Shown: positions 23,068 to 33,638 of the stretch, piece by piece
How positions within the stretch are numbered: position 1 is the stretch's first letter
Layout: every line of letters starts with the position of its first letter
NCBI GenBank assembly: GCA_029582165.1
Contig: CM055892.1
Coordinates: 6,439,254 to 6,503,253 of the forward strand
Source: Portulaca oleracea
Taxonomy: Eukaryota; Streptophyta; Magnoliopsida; Caryophyllales; Portulacaceae
Direction of reading: 5' to 3'
DNA: 64,000 bases
Notes under the pieces: generated by a model
The model's input: the letters and a program-made list of their open reading frames with translations, nothing else
The model's database searches: none
Told to the model about the DNA's origin: nothing
Position numbers and translations under genes: made by a program

Positions 23068-24305
23068 TGTAGACCCCGAAAAATTGATAACCTTTTTCGC
23101 GGCGCTACTTAAAAGTGATTGATTGGGAGCCGACTAGGATTGCTTAACCTTAAATAAGGTTTAACTTTTAAGAATATTTTTTGCCGACAGATTAAATCGA
23201 TTTATGCGCCATGATCCCGAGATTCACTTTTTAAGAAAAAAGAAAGAGAGAGATAAAAAAAGGAAGGGGAAAACAAGGAAACCCGTCTGGGTTCATCCCT
23301 GAACCAAGCCGGGTTTCGTTGATGCAGACCCCCCTAAAAAAGAAACTAAAGGAAAGATTGAAAAGAAGGTGATAAACCCGTCTGGGTTCATGAATTGAAC
23401 CGAGCCGGGTTAACTCAGATGCTATCCGCAAATTGGACCGAAGGAATAGCGAAGCAAAAAGAAAGTGAAAAGAAGACAGTAAACCCGCCTGGGTTCATGG
23501 ATTGAACCAAACCGGGTTACCTTTTGCGTTATTCACAAGTTAGGTCAAACAAACCGTAAAAAAAAAAAGGAAAATACCGAAGTATGAATATAGAGTCGCC
23601 AGTTGAATTTTTAGGAGAAAAACAACAAACCATTTTGACACGGACTCCGGTCTACGAATCCAAAGATGGATTCGGGGGTAAGGTTACGAATTTGACAATT
23701 AAAATTATCAAATCCGCCTATTCAACCGAATAGACTCTACTAGAATTAAATCAAAGCGGAAAAAGTTAAAAGGGGGGGAGGAATTAATTATGAATCTCAC
23801 AAGTTTAACATCAATGTCATGCAAAATATTGAATTAAAATACAAAAGAAACGTGAATTCGATAGGTTATACTACATGGTTTACATCAATGATAACTATTC
23901 TAACCTTTAGTGAAGCAGGATGCAAAGGGAGAGAAGAGGTAGAGAGAATTATGCTAGTGTCAATACTCTAGCATAATGTCGTGTGTAGAGTGAGAGGGAT
24001 TAGAGTTTAATTTATAGTGGGATGAAGGTTAGATGGGGCGATTAGGGTTTAGTTCACAGCCGCGGAGTCAAAAAACCCAGACGGGTTTGGGCTGGAGGAT
24101 GGAGTGAAATCGCACAAACCTGCACGGTTTGGTGGAGGCGAAATAACTCAGGCCTAACCAGACGGGTTTGGGCTGGTTTTCTGTTGGCCAATTTTGCTCG
24201 CTTCCGGGTTAGAAAGAAATGGGTTTGCATGCCACTAAATTACTCGGCTAGCTTATTTTTTACAAATAACTAAAACTAATACCGGTACAAAATCCGGTGT
24301 CTACA
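23068..24305 (-). repeat. Gag-only element, 5' LTR
   Basis: 1238 bp, same length as the 3' LTR at 15135-16372. Most differences cluster around the palindromes near 24095-24185. Confidence 0.95.
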
Positions 24306-25041
24306 AACATATATATAGAAAAGTTCAGGAAAGGAAAAGAAAATAGAACAAAATCTCCAAAAAAAAACTAACAGTCGCGGCCGCAGTAAGCCACCACGGT
24401 CTGTGGCCATCACTATGGGCTGACCGTGGTGGCCACTGGAAGAGCGTATCTTGGATGTTCTGTGTTCGGTCGCGGGCGCTACACTTATGTTGCGGGCGTC
24501 ATACTCGTCGTAGCAGGCGCTACGAATTTTCCTGAATCTTGTTGGGCATGAACTTAAGCCACCACGGTCCGTGGTGCTTGCCACGGTCTGCCCGTGATTG
24601 GCTCTATTTCTTTTGATTCATCCCTTGGCTGTTTTGTTGGCAGTCGCGGGCGCTACGCTTAGGGTCGCGTGCGCGACCCTCCGCTGGGAATATTTCGTTG
24701 ATTAGCTCACTGTCGTCGCGGATGTCACCGTACCTATCGCGGGCGCGACCTCTTTCTGCCCAGCTGTAGCGGGCGCGAAGCTAGAGGTAGCGGGCGCTAC
24801 ACTCTTGATCAAGGACCTCATCATCTTGTCGAGGCTGGTAGCATGTTTTACCCCCTTGAGGTGGCGGACATCACCAAGCAAGTTTTTAGGAAATTTTTAG
24901 CTTTTTGGCCCTCTTTTCCTTCTTCTTCTTGGTCATCCTATAAAAATACAAAATCATCATAACTAATCTATTATTAAGGGATTTTAAACAAGCAAAACAT
25001 CTTATAAAAGGTATCAATTCGGCTCGAAATGAGACCGAACA
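24306..25041 (-). repeat. Gypsy 3' LTR, second part
   Basis: Continues the LTR broken at 15134 and matches 32906-33633. It ends GAGACCGAACA. It is rich in GC palindromes such as CACCACGGTCCGTGGTG (24560-24576), GTCGCGTGCGCGAC (24664-24677) and GTAGCGGGCGCTAC (24787-24800). Confidence 0.92.
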
Positions 25042-25735
25042 ACACTCCCACACAAGGGTTTGCTCGCCCGGAGCAAACTAAAACAAAGGAGAAAAAAAAG
25101 AAACTAATTACCCTAACTCACTTTCGTAGGAATCATGGATGCATTTAGCACATGCATCAAGCCCTTAAACCCCTTGGCAGCCCAAGTAGACGAGAAAGGT
25201 CTCATGAGAGTTTATAGACGCTATACCCACAAAAGCAAAGGAAAAGAAAAGAAAAAGAAATGAAAGAAAAGAAAAGAAAAGAAAGGAAAAGAAAAGGAAA
25301 GAAAAGGAAGGAAACTCAAAACTAAAGAAAAGAAAGGAGGAGAAACACTTTGTGAGATAAAGAGGCGAACTCAAGATAAGGTCAACATAAAGGAAGTCCT
25401 TACACACGGTCGCGAAACTAACTACCCAAACAGCGCATTCACTCAACCGAGAACAGTTAACAAACACTTTCAAGGCAACTAGCAAGACTGTTACTAAACT
25501 TCACATTATTCACCTCGCTCATGCATAAGCTTGATGGGTTCCTCATGCTCAGTGCAGTGTTTCTGGCTTATTTTTGTTTAAGTCAAGGTTTAGTCGGTTA
25601 GAGATAACCACTCAAACACGCATGCTTGAAGTTTAATGAATTATTAGTGTTTCTTCTCTCTATTTTGTGTCGCCCTTGGCTTGGTGAGGGCCGCAGGTTA
25701 CATAGAGAGAGGTTCCAATAAAGGGTCCAGTCCAC
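25042..25735 (-). other. Gypsy 3' region with purine tract and simple repeat
   Basis: The minus-strand TTGTGTGGGAGTGT at 25042-25055 is the polypurine tract beside the LTR. At 25235-25345 is an (AAAGA)n-like purine-rich simple repeat that creates the spurious frame 25165-25485. A stretch ending at 25740 (ggtccagtccacctagatct) is repeated at 25817-25840, a local duplication of the integrase end. Confidence 0.6.
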
Positions 25736-26623
25736 CTAGATCTTAACTTTCCACACAGAATTATTAGATGGGTCCTTAATCTCAATCACTCCTGAAGGGA
25801 ATACCTGGGTTACAATAAAGGGTCCAGTCCACCTAGATCTTAACTTCCCAGCAAACAGATGCAACCGGGAGTCATAAAGGAGTATTTTTTGTCCCGGGAA
25901 GAAGGTCATTCTATGAATAATTTTATCGTACAAGATTTTAGACCTCTCCTTACTCAATCGCCTATTCTCATAGGCCTCTCTCCTTAATTCCTCAAGCTCA
26001 CAAAGTGTTAATCTCCTCTCCTCACCCGCTACAGACAGCTCAAGATTGAGGGCTTTCAAAGCCCACCAAGCTCTATGTTCAAGTTCTACAGGCAAGTGAC
26101 AGGGCTTCCCAAAAACAGCTTTATAGGGTGACATCCCAATGGGAGTTTTATAGGCCGTTCGGTAGGCCCACAAGGCGTCAATCAGTTTAACAGACCAGTC
26201 CTTCCTATTCCTAGACACAGTTTTCTCTAAGATATGTTTAATTTTCCTATTTGAGACTTCCACTTGACCATTAGATTGTGGATGGTAAGCAATAGTGAGC
26301 TTATGCACAACTAAGTACCTCTTCAGTAAGGCCTCAAAGGATCTGTTGTTAAAATGGGTTCCCTGATCACTAATAATAGCTCTAGACATTCCAAATCTAG
26401 AAAAGATGTATTCTCTAAGGAACTTAGTAACTACTTGAGCATCATTCTTCTTAGTAGGAATGGCCTCTACCCACTTAGACACATAATCAACAACAAGAAG
26501 AATATATTCATTCACAAAAGAGTTAGGGAATGGGCCTATAAAATAAATACCCCACACATCAAACACATCAACAAAGATCTCAGGTTGTAAGGGCATCATA
26601 TCTTTCCTAGTTATCTTTCCCAA
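25736..26623 (-). pseudogene. Gypsy integrase, catalytic core and C-terminal domain
   Basis: The 295-codon open frame contains [15 protein letters not shown], then [27 protein letters not shown] and [20 protein letters not shown]. Further on are [20 protein letters not shown] and a C-terminal [13 protein letters not shown]. The order matches the DDE core and GPY/F-like tail of Ty3 integrases. The first catalytic aspartate, normally in GIDF, is Tyr27 here, so the enzyme should be inactive. The other two (DQG and QVE) are kept. The zinc-binding part lies in the next frame upstream (26611-27027). Confidence 0.88.
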
Positions 26624-27027
26624 ACTTTGGCACCTAGGGTACTGTTGGGCATAGTCATGGGCATCTCTAAAGATAGTGGGTTAGTAAAACCCACTTTGTA
26701 AGACCTTATAAGAAGTTTTCTTTCCACTATAATGCCCCCACAAGGTTGGTCATGACAAAAAGAGAGGACATCCATAATGGACTCATTAGGTACACATCTC
26801 CTAAGTATCTGGTCAGGGCGGTATTTAAACAAGTAAGGGTCATCCCACACAAAATTCTTCACAATGTAAAGAAACCTATCCCTGTCACGCTTGTTCCAAT
26901 CACTAGGCATCTCTCCAGTCACTTTGAAATTCACAACATCAGCAAACTCAGGTTCCACTCCCACACTAAAGAGTTGCTCATCATGAAATTGAGCAGTAAT
27001 AGGGGTGGTGTTCACAGTATCAGGCAC
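26611..27027 (-). pseudogene. Gypsy RNase H/integrase linker and zinc-binding domain
   Basis: The frame reads WNKRDRDRFLYIVKNFVWDD, LFKYRPDQILRRCVPNESI and DVLSFCHDQPCGGIIVERK. This is the spacer and H-H-C-C zinc region that precedes the Ty3 integrase core. The usual H-x-H pattern in CH-x-x-x-x-GGH is incomplete (GGI), and the frame shifts near 26690. Confidence 0.8.
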
Positions 27028-27047
27028 AATCCTCGATAGGGGGTCAG

Positions 27048-27377
27048 CTACAGGATTCTCAGCTCCTTTCTTGTCTCTATCTCACAATCAAACTCTTGTA
27101 ACAACAATACCCACCTAACTAGCCTAGGTTTGGAATCTTTCCTCTCCATCAGATACCTAATAGTTGAATGATAAGTGTAAACTATGACTCTAGCACCAAG
27201 CAAGTAAGGTCTAAATTTCTCAAAGGCATACACAACAACTAGAAATTCTTTCTCAGTCACGTTATAATTCAGTTGGGCATCATTCAAGGTGTGGCTAGCA
27301 TAATGAATAACAATAGGTTTCTTATCAATTCTCTGTCCTAGCACAACACCTATAGCATAATAAGATGCATCACACAT
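27048..27377 (-). pseudogene. Gypsy RNase H domain
   Basis: The frame contains [58 protein letters not shown] and [20 protein letters not shown]. These are the signature blocks of the RNase H that follows reverse transcriptase in Ty3/gypsy. TYHS replaces the usual TDHS, one of several decay changes. The frame joins the RT thumb frame (27350-27715) by a shift. Confidence 0.88.
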
Positions 27378-28293
27378 GATCTCAAAAGGTTCTCCCAGGT
27401 GGGAGGATTGAGAATAGGAGGAGAAGTGAGGGCATCTTTAAGTTGATTAAAGGCCCTCATACAATCATCAGAAAAATGGAATGATACCTCCTTAGCTAAC
27501 AGGGAAGACAATGCCTTAGCAATCTTACTAAAGTCTTTTATGAATCGCCGGTAAAAACCGGCGTGTCCTAGGAATGATCGAACTTCCTTCACAGAAGTGG
27601 GAGGGGACAAATTCTTAACTAGGTTAATTTTGGCCTTATCTACCTCTATCCTATCCTTAGAAATCACATGCCCCAGGACATTCCCCTTTTTCACCATGAA
27701 TGACATTTTTCCCAATTAAGGGTCAAACTCTTTTCCTGACACCGACTCAGCATGCGACTCAGGTTAGTTAAGCAAGCATCAAAAGAAGTGCCAAACACAG
27801 AAAAATCATCCATAAAAATTTCCACACAATCCTCCACTAAGTCAGAAAATATAGAAATCATGCATCTTTGGAAGGTTACAGGGGCATTACACAGGCCAAA
27901 AGGCATCATTCGAAAAGTAAAGGTGCCAAAAGGGCAAGTGAATGTGGTCTTTTCCTGGTCACAAGGGGCAATAGAAACTTGAGTATAACCAGAATAACCA
28001 TGAAGAAAACAGCAATACTCATGCCCAACAAGTTTCTCAAGCATCTGATCCATGAAAGGGAGGGGAAAATGGTCCTTCCTAGTGGCTTTGTTCAGTTTTC
28101 TATAATCTATGCAGACTCGCCAACCTGAAGGGACACGGGTAGGAACTAACTCCCCCTGTTCATTCTCAACAACAGTCAAACCAGCTTTCTTAGGGACTAC
28201 ATGGATGGGACTCACCCACTTGCTATCAGAGATGGGGTAAATAACATCACGATCTAACCATTTAAGGATCTCTTTCTTAACTACCTCCTGCAT
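27350..28293 (-). pseudogene. Gypsy reverse transcriptase, frameshifted
   Basis: The upstream frame (27691-28293) has VVKKEILKWLDRDVIYPISD, VCIDYRKLNKATRKDHFPLP, FMDQMLEKLVGHEYCCFLHG, TFRMMPFGLCNAPVTFQRCM and EIFMDDFSVFG. The last carries the YMDD-type catalytic box as FMDD. The palm LDGYSGY motif is decayed to LHGYSGY, replacing one catalytic aspartate. A frameshift near 27700 leads into the thumb (GHVISKDRIEVDKAKINLVK, VRSFLGHAGFYRRFIKDFSK). The enzyme is inactive. Confidence 0.9.
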
Positions 28294-28301
28294 CTGTGGG
28301 T

Positions 28302-28823
28302 TCAGTCTCCTAAGGGGTCTCTATGAGAAGCATTCTCATCTTTTAGGAAGATTCGATGTTGAACAATGGAAGGGCTAATCCCCTTAACGTCACTCAAAGT
28401 CCACCCCAAGGCTCCCTTTTTCTTTTTAAGAACCTTAATTAATTGGTTTTCCTGGTCACTACCTAAGTCAGAAGCAATGATTATTAGGTAGGTCTCACGA
28501 GGGCCAAGGAAAGCATATTTAAGTTCAAAAGGGAAGGGTTTCATCTCAAGAGTGGTAGATTAAGGTGGTTCAGGATCTACTATCTCAGGTGTGGTTTGAG
28601 ATGCAAATAATGATTCATATAGCATATTACCATCAAACACATCAAAATCACACAAAGAATCCACATAATCAGGATTAATTCCTAGTGCAGTTAACTCATC
28701 AGCAAAGGACACATCAATACAGTTAGGTTTCTCACTATCATCAACAAAATCACTTACCCAATTAAGGGTACTCTACTCATGCTCATCAAAACCTAAGGGT
28801 GACTTTTGTAGGTTAAAAATGTT
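28302..28823 (-). pseudogene. Gypsy protease-RT linker
   Basis: The frame 28302-28544 reads PFPFELKYAFLGPRETYLII, ENQLIKVLKKKKGALGWTLS and DVKGISPSIVQHRIFLKDEN. It is the typical N-terminal extension of Athila/Tat-type RT, with IGWTLADIKGISPSxCMHxI as the usual form. The block to 28823 is interrupted by stops but keeps the same linker character. Confidence 0.8.
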
Positions 28824-29280
28824 CAACTCCAAGTTAAATTCCCAAAGGTCAATTTCATTCTACCATCTTTACAGTTAATCCAAGCATTAGAAGTAGCAAG
28901 GAAAGGGCGGCCTAGAATAACGGGGACCTCATCTCTAGTACTCTGAACTCTAGCAGTTTCTAGTACTACAAAGTCAACAGGAAACACAAACTCCCCAACC
29001 TTAATCAAGACATCCTCTCCTGCCCCTTAGGTACCCTAGTAGACCTACCAGCCAATTGCAGTACCATCCTAGTAGGCTTTAGTTCACCTAATCCAAGCAT
29101 TTCATACACATGCAAAGGCAACAAATTCACACTAGCACCTAGGTCAAGCCATGCCCTTTCTATTAAACTATCACCTATGGTAATAGAGATAATGGGGCAT
29201 CCAGGGTCTTTGTACTTAATAAGCATCTGGTTCGACAGAATGGAACTCACATTCAAGGCTAAGAAAGCCTTCTTGGGCAC
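28823..29280 (-). pseudogene. Gypsy aspartic protease
   Basis: Two frames join across a shift at about 29005. The first has KYKDPGCPIISITIGDSLIE, AWLDLGASVNLLPLHVYEML and LGELKPTRMVLQLAGRSTRV. The second has VGEFVFPVDFVVLE and VPVILGRPFLATSNAWINCK. DLGAS is the active-site form in Athila/Tat elements, and ILGRPFLAT is the flap-side signature. Confidence 0.88.
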
Positions 29281-29429
29281 TTGGGTGGCCCTCTTAGTGG
29301 TACAAAACTCCTTAAGGAAGCGGGTTTATGAGGGAATCTACTGAATAGCATCTAAAAGAGGAATGTTCACTTTAACCTGAGAAAATGTCTCCATAATTTT
29401 GTCCAGAAACATTTGGTCCTTATCCCCCC

Positions 29430-31090
29430 TTAACCTTTGAGGATAAGGTGGAGGAGGCTTGTAACCCCTTTAGGTGGTGGACTAGTCAAAGGGTTGGTTT
29501 TAGACAAGGTTTTGGTGCTATGAGGCTCAACTGTAACAGTTGGCCTCGCTCCATCAGACTCATCCTCAACAGAAATAGGCTCATCAATAGATTCATTAGT
29601 CACAATCTTTTTACTACACAAATCAGAAGATTTTATTTGCACCCTATTATCTATCTCTTTCCCAGAACGAAGAGTAATAACAACATTCAAACCTCTAACC
29701 TGACTTGGATCACAAGATGACGAACCTGAAGCTTACCCATTAGGGTTCACCTCAGGCTGTTCAGGAAATGAACCTCTATCCTTATTGGCCAACAAAAGTT
29801 GAGAGAAGTTTTCATTCATTTGTTTCATCATTTTCTCCATATCACTCTTCACAATTTCTTTAACTTCTCTCAAGCCATTTTTTAACTCCCTAATTTTTTT
29901 CTTATGCCTATCCTCATTGGAGTACCCCGGTGGGGGTCGATTCTAGGCAATCTGGGATTGGACAGGTGGCCCTCTAGGAGCTTGATGGAGAAACAAGCAG
30001 AAATAACATGGTCAACACTTTGGCACAAGGCACATGACACAGGTGATGGAGAAACAAGAGCAGCAGTTTGGCCCCAAGAATTAACCTAAGCACAGGCTTG
30101 GGGTTGTGAAGCAGCTAATTGTTGTTGGGCTAAGGTTTTAATCATATTCTCAAGAGAAGCGAACCTAGTGCTAGTACTCTCACTCACAGCATGTACACCC
30201 CCCTAGCATTGGACAGTTGGGCACCTAAGGACTCATCTCTAGTTGTTCCCCATTGCATTACTCTTTCAGACATGCTTTCTAAGAAATCCCAGTCCTCATC
30301 AACAGTTTTATCCATGCATTCCCCCTGACTTATTAACTCTAGTGTGACCCTAGTGTTCTGGTCGACACCCTCATACACAATCTAACACAGTCGTACCAAG
30401 TCAAAACCATGGTGAGGGAATTGGGACAGTAAGTTTTTAAATCGTTCGAAAGCTTTCCAGTAAGGCTCTCCTACGTCTTGTCTAAATTTAAAAATTGAGT
30501 TTCTTAATTGGACATCTAAAGAATTTGGAAAATATCTTTTCATAAAAACTTTAGAAAACCGTCCCAAGAAGTAATGGACCAGGGTTTGATGCTATACATC
30601 CACCGCTTAGCGGTGTCCCTCAAAGCAAAAGTTTAGTATTTTAAAAGCACATAATCCAATGGAACTCCAGGAGGAGTCACCATGCTAAGGTATTCTTTAT
30701 ACTCTGCGGTCCATATGAGTACTAACCCAGTACCAGTGGTGAGTGGTAGGTTCTAGGTGTAGTGTTGTCTAGGGTCAAAGGTTACTCCTGCAGGCAGATT
30801 GGGTATCCAAAACATGAAGGTGGTGGGTTGTAGGATGGGTATAGTTGGTCATTCAGAGTTACTCTAGGTGCTTCTTCAGCCATCTTAGTTGATTCTACAA
30901 AAGGTTCCTCTTTCCTAACCAATCTATTGCTAAAAGGACTATGAACCCAAACCTCAAGTTGTTGTATTCTACGTTTTTTTTCATGGATTTTCAATTTTTT
31001 TCAATTTTTAGTTTGTTTTTGGTTTTTAAGACTAATATAAGAAAGCAATAAACGATTCACACACAAATCAATAACCTAATCTACCAAATA
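29430..31090 (-). pseudogene. Gypsy gag, broken into several frames
   Basis: From the 5' side, the frame 30782-30994 is the N-terminus. Frame 30382-30567 has RFSKVFMKRYFPNSLDVQLR, SIFKFRQDVGEPYWKAFERF and KNLLSQFPHHGFDLVRL, the core of a Ty3 gag domain. Frames 30184-30378 and 29430-29690 follow, with a polar C-terminal region. Several stops separate them. No zinc knuckle is visible, as is usual in this branch. Confidence 0.8.
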
Positions 31091-31096
31091 ACGCCA

Positions 31097-31114
31097 TCCC
31101 CAACAACGACGCCA
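31097..31114 (-). promoter_or_regulatory. Gypsy primer binding site, tRNA-Asp-like with C-to-T changes
   Basis: On the minus strand TGGCGTCGTTGTTGGGGA lies one base after the 5' LTR end (ACCGAACA). The plant tRNA-Asp 3' end predicts TGGCGCCGTTGCCGGGGA. The three differences are all C-to-T, as expected from decay of methylated cytosines. Confidence 0.75.
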
Positions 31115-31115
31115 T

Positions 31116-33633
31116 TGTTCGGTTTGTAGAATTTAGTGGACCTGGCGATCCTTATCCGAAACCCGAAATCCGATCCGATCCGCCTGAATCCGATCCCGCT
31201 TCCGAATGTCGGGAATCGATCTTTATCTGAAACCCGGATCAATCCGATCCGATCTGAAACTCGAAGTTGACCGAATAAGGAAAGCATCCGAAATAATCCG
31301 AAACGACCCGAACCCGATTCGAGTCATGCTAAACCCGAATAGGGCCGCATCCGAAAGTCGCTCGAACCGAATTTAACCCGACCTGGGACACATCCAAACT
31401 GAATTTTACCCGACTCGAGACACACTAGAACTGACCTACAGTCGAACCAAATTAGAACCCACCCGATTTAGGAGGGAAACAAAAATTATAATTAAATTTT
31501 AGCTTTAGGAGGGAAACAAAATTTTTAATTAAATTTTTGGCACCCACTAATTTCCCTTATCGCTAAAATTCTAACTGGCAATTGCCTCCAAATTTAAATT
31601 AGTTCAAGTTTAAGAAAAGTTGGTAGAGAGGGAAATAAAATTATTATTGGTGAGTGTTGTTTAAAAGTTTAAGAAATTTAGGTTGGAGGGAGTTTGATAA
31701 TTTAAAAATTTTACTTTGGTGGGATTTTTCTTATATGTTAAATTAAAGAAAGTATGGAGAGACTATTCAATTTTTTTAGTGGTATGATTTTAGTAGAAAT
31801 TTAGATGGAAATTGAGTAATCAAAGCTACAAATAATTAAAATAATTTCTGATTGGAGTTTAGTGGGAAATTATTCATCGTTAAATTTAAATGGAAATTAT
31901 CTGACCCGAAAGCAATTCGACTATAATATAAATACAACCTTGGTTTCATTCGAAAGCAAGCAACCGAATTAACCCGATCCGAATTTTAACGGACCCGACT
32001 CAACCCAACCCGGGAAAAGTTTCAACCGACTCTCACCCGAAGAGCACGATCTGGTCAAACTCGATTCGAACCCAATCTGACCCGGTCAAGATCAATTCGG
32101 AGTCAAACCGAATCCGAACTCTACCTGAACCAAATCCGATCCGAGCCGGAGCACGGATGATCTGAACAAACCCGAACCCAAAGGCATCCGATCCGAACCC
32201 GATCCGACACATCTGATTGCCAGGTCTAGAATTTAGGGTTTCAAAGAGTAAGGGTTGTGGATTCCACAGGGATGGTGTGTCAGGTTACAGGGAATTGGTT
32301 TGGTAGGGTTCAAATTGTGGAAAGCAGTAAATAATTAAACTAAACTAATCATGAACTGAAAGCAATAAAAATGAAAGAAAACAAGAATTAGGAAACGAAA
32401 CTTAACCTAATAGAACAAGAACAAGAAACTAATCAAGAAAGCGAATACATATTCAAGAAAGATATTAAAAATGATGAAAGTAAAGACTGAATCTAATATT
32501 GAATTTAAAATAGAAAACATTACTGACTGCGATTTTCTTTATACCGTTCTTCTCCTCTTGAATCTTGAATCACTGATCTTTCTCCCGAACAAACAAGAAA
32601 GGTGTGATTCGAATTACTAAGACTGCGCAAACCCTCACCTGAAGGGAGAATTCGAGAAACCTTAATCCTCCTCTTCACTAAAAATTTGGTTTTTGGTGGA
32701 AACTAGTTCTAATGAAACTAAAGGTGACAAAAGATTGCATAAACAAGAGCGACATCAAGAACTTGAGAAATTTCTTATTGAATTAACCAAAAGCGTAAAT
32801 TACAACTTGATAAATTGAAAGAACTAAGAAAACTAAATCTAAACTAAGAACTTAGAATTATAAAAGTAAAAACTAGGATGTATTTTCATATTTAATGAAC
32901 AACGTATATATAGAAAAGTTTAGGAAAGGAAAAGAAAATAAAATAAAATCTCCAAAAAACCCTAACAGCCGCGACCGCAGTAAGCCACCACGGTTTGTGG
33001 CCATCACCACGGGCTGACCGTGGTGGCCACTGGAAGGGCGTATCTTGGATGTTCTATAATCGGTCGCGGGTGCTACGCCCAGGCTCGTGGGCGCTACGCG
33101 TATGTCGCGGGCGTCACACTCGTCGTAGCGGGCGCTACGAATTTTCCTGAATCTTGCTGGGCGTGAACTGAAGCCACCACGGTCCATGGTGCTTGCCAGG
33201 GTCTGCCTGTGATTGGCTCTGTTTCTTTCGATTCGTCCCTTGGCTGTTTCGTTGGCGGTCGCGGGTGCTACGCTCAGGGTTGCGGGCGCGACCCTTCGCT
33301 AGGAATTTTTCGTTGATTAGCTCACTGTCGACGCTGGCGTGACCTCTTTCTGCCCAATTGTAGCTGGCGCGACGCCAGAGGTAGCGGGCGCTACACTCTT
33401 GATCAAGGACCTCGTCAGCTTGTCGAGGCTGGTAGCGAGTGTTACCCTTGAGGTGGCGGGCTCTACCAGGCAGGTTTTTAGGAAAATTTTAGCTTTTTGG
33501 TGCTCTTTTCCTTCTTCTTCTTGGTTATCCTATAAAAACACAAAATCATCATAACTAATATATTATTAAGGGATTTTAAACAAGCAAAACACCTTATAAA
33601 AGGTATCAATTCGGCTCGAAATGAGACCGGACA
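31116..33633 (-). repeat. Gypsy 5' LTR, interrupted by a 1.09-kb DNA element
   Basis: Bases 31116-31135 (TGTTCGGTTTGTAGAATTTA) are the LTR edge. Bases 32227-33633 continue it from TAGAATTTAGGG to GAGACCGGACA. Joined, it is about 1.42 kb, as long as the split 3' LTR. The same GC-rich palindromes occur as in the 3' LTR. Confidence 0.9.
31136..32226. mobile_element. 1.09-kb non-autonomous DNA element rich in CCGAAYCCGATCCGA words
   Basis: A direct repeat TAGAATTTA flanks it (31127-31135 and 32227-32235). The ends are inverted: GACCTGGCGATCC on the left versus the complement of GATTGCCAGGTC on the right. Both terminal 200-300 bp are packed with words such as aacccgaa, atccgatccg and gaaccgaa, and the middle is AT-rich. 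There is no gene. The end sequence CTGGC resembles that of the hAT-like MITE at 39782, but the target repeat can be read as 8 or 9 bp, so the superfamily is open. Confidence 0.75.
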
Positions 33634-33638
33634 AGACA

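Larger units (their letters stand above)
15135..24305 (-). mobile_element. Ogre/Tat-like gag-only LTR element (TR-GAG type), 9.17 kb
   Basis: Two LTRs of 1238 bp each, starting TGTAGACCCCGAAAAATTG and ending CCGGTGTCTACA, bound a 6.7-kb interior with one clear gene, a gag (20896-21963, minus). The primer site TGGCGACTCCACTGGGGA (complement at 23047-23064) and the purine tract AAAGTGGGGGCTATC (complement at 16373-16387) are of the kind found in Ogre/Tat elements and fix the minus orientation. The target duplication is AACAA versus AACAT. No protease, reverse transcriptase or integrase is present, so it must depend on a partner element. The interior also holds a hairpin array (16540-17580) and many AAACCCGTCTGGGTTT palindromes. 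Confidence 0.9.
14446..33633 (-). mobile_element. Ty3/gypsy retrotransposon (Athila/Tat type) nested in Copia
   Basis: Two LTRs of about 1.42 kb (14446-15134 plus 24306-25041, and 31116-31135 plus 32227-33633) bound gag, protease, reverse transcriptase, RNase H and integrase on the minus strand. A perfect 5-bp target duplication AGACA flanks it (14441-14445 and 33634-33638). The protease DLGAS core, the RT with FMDD and the gag type point to the non-chromodomain Athila/Tat branch. A tRNA-Asp-like primer site and a purine tract adjoin the LTRs. All frames carry stops or frameshifts. It was later hit in its 3' LTR by a gag-only element and in its 5' LTR by a DNA element. Confidence 0.9.

Noticed and set aside
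25165..25485. 106-codon frame, phenylalanine- and serine-rich
   Set aside because: Produced by an (AAAGA)n simple repeat on the opposite strand between the gypsy LTR and integrase.
32873..33187. 104-codon frame on the minus strand, also seen at 24276-24584
   Set aside because: Both copies lie within the gypsy LTRs and are translations of the GC palindromes, with no conserved domain.
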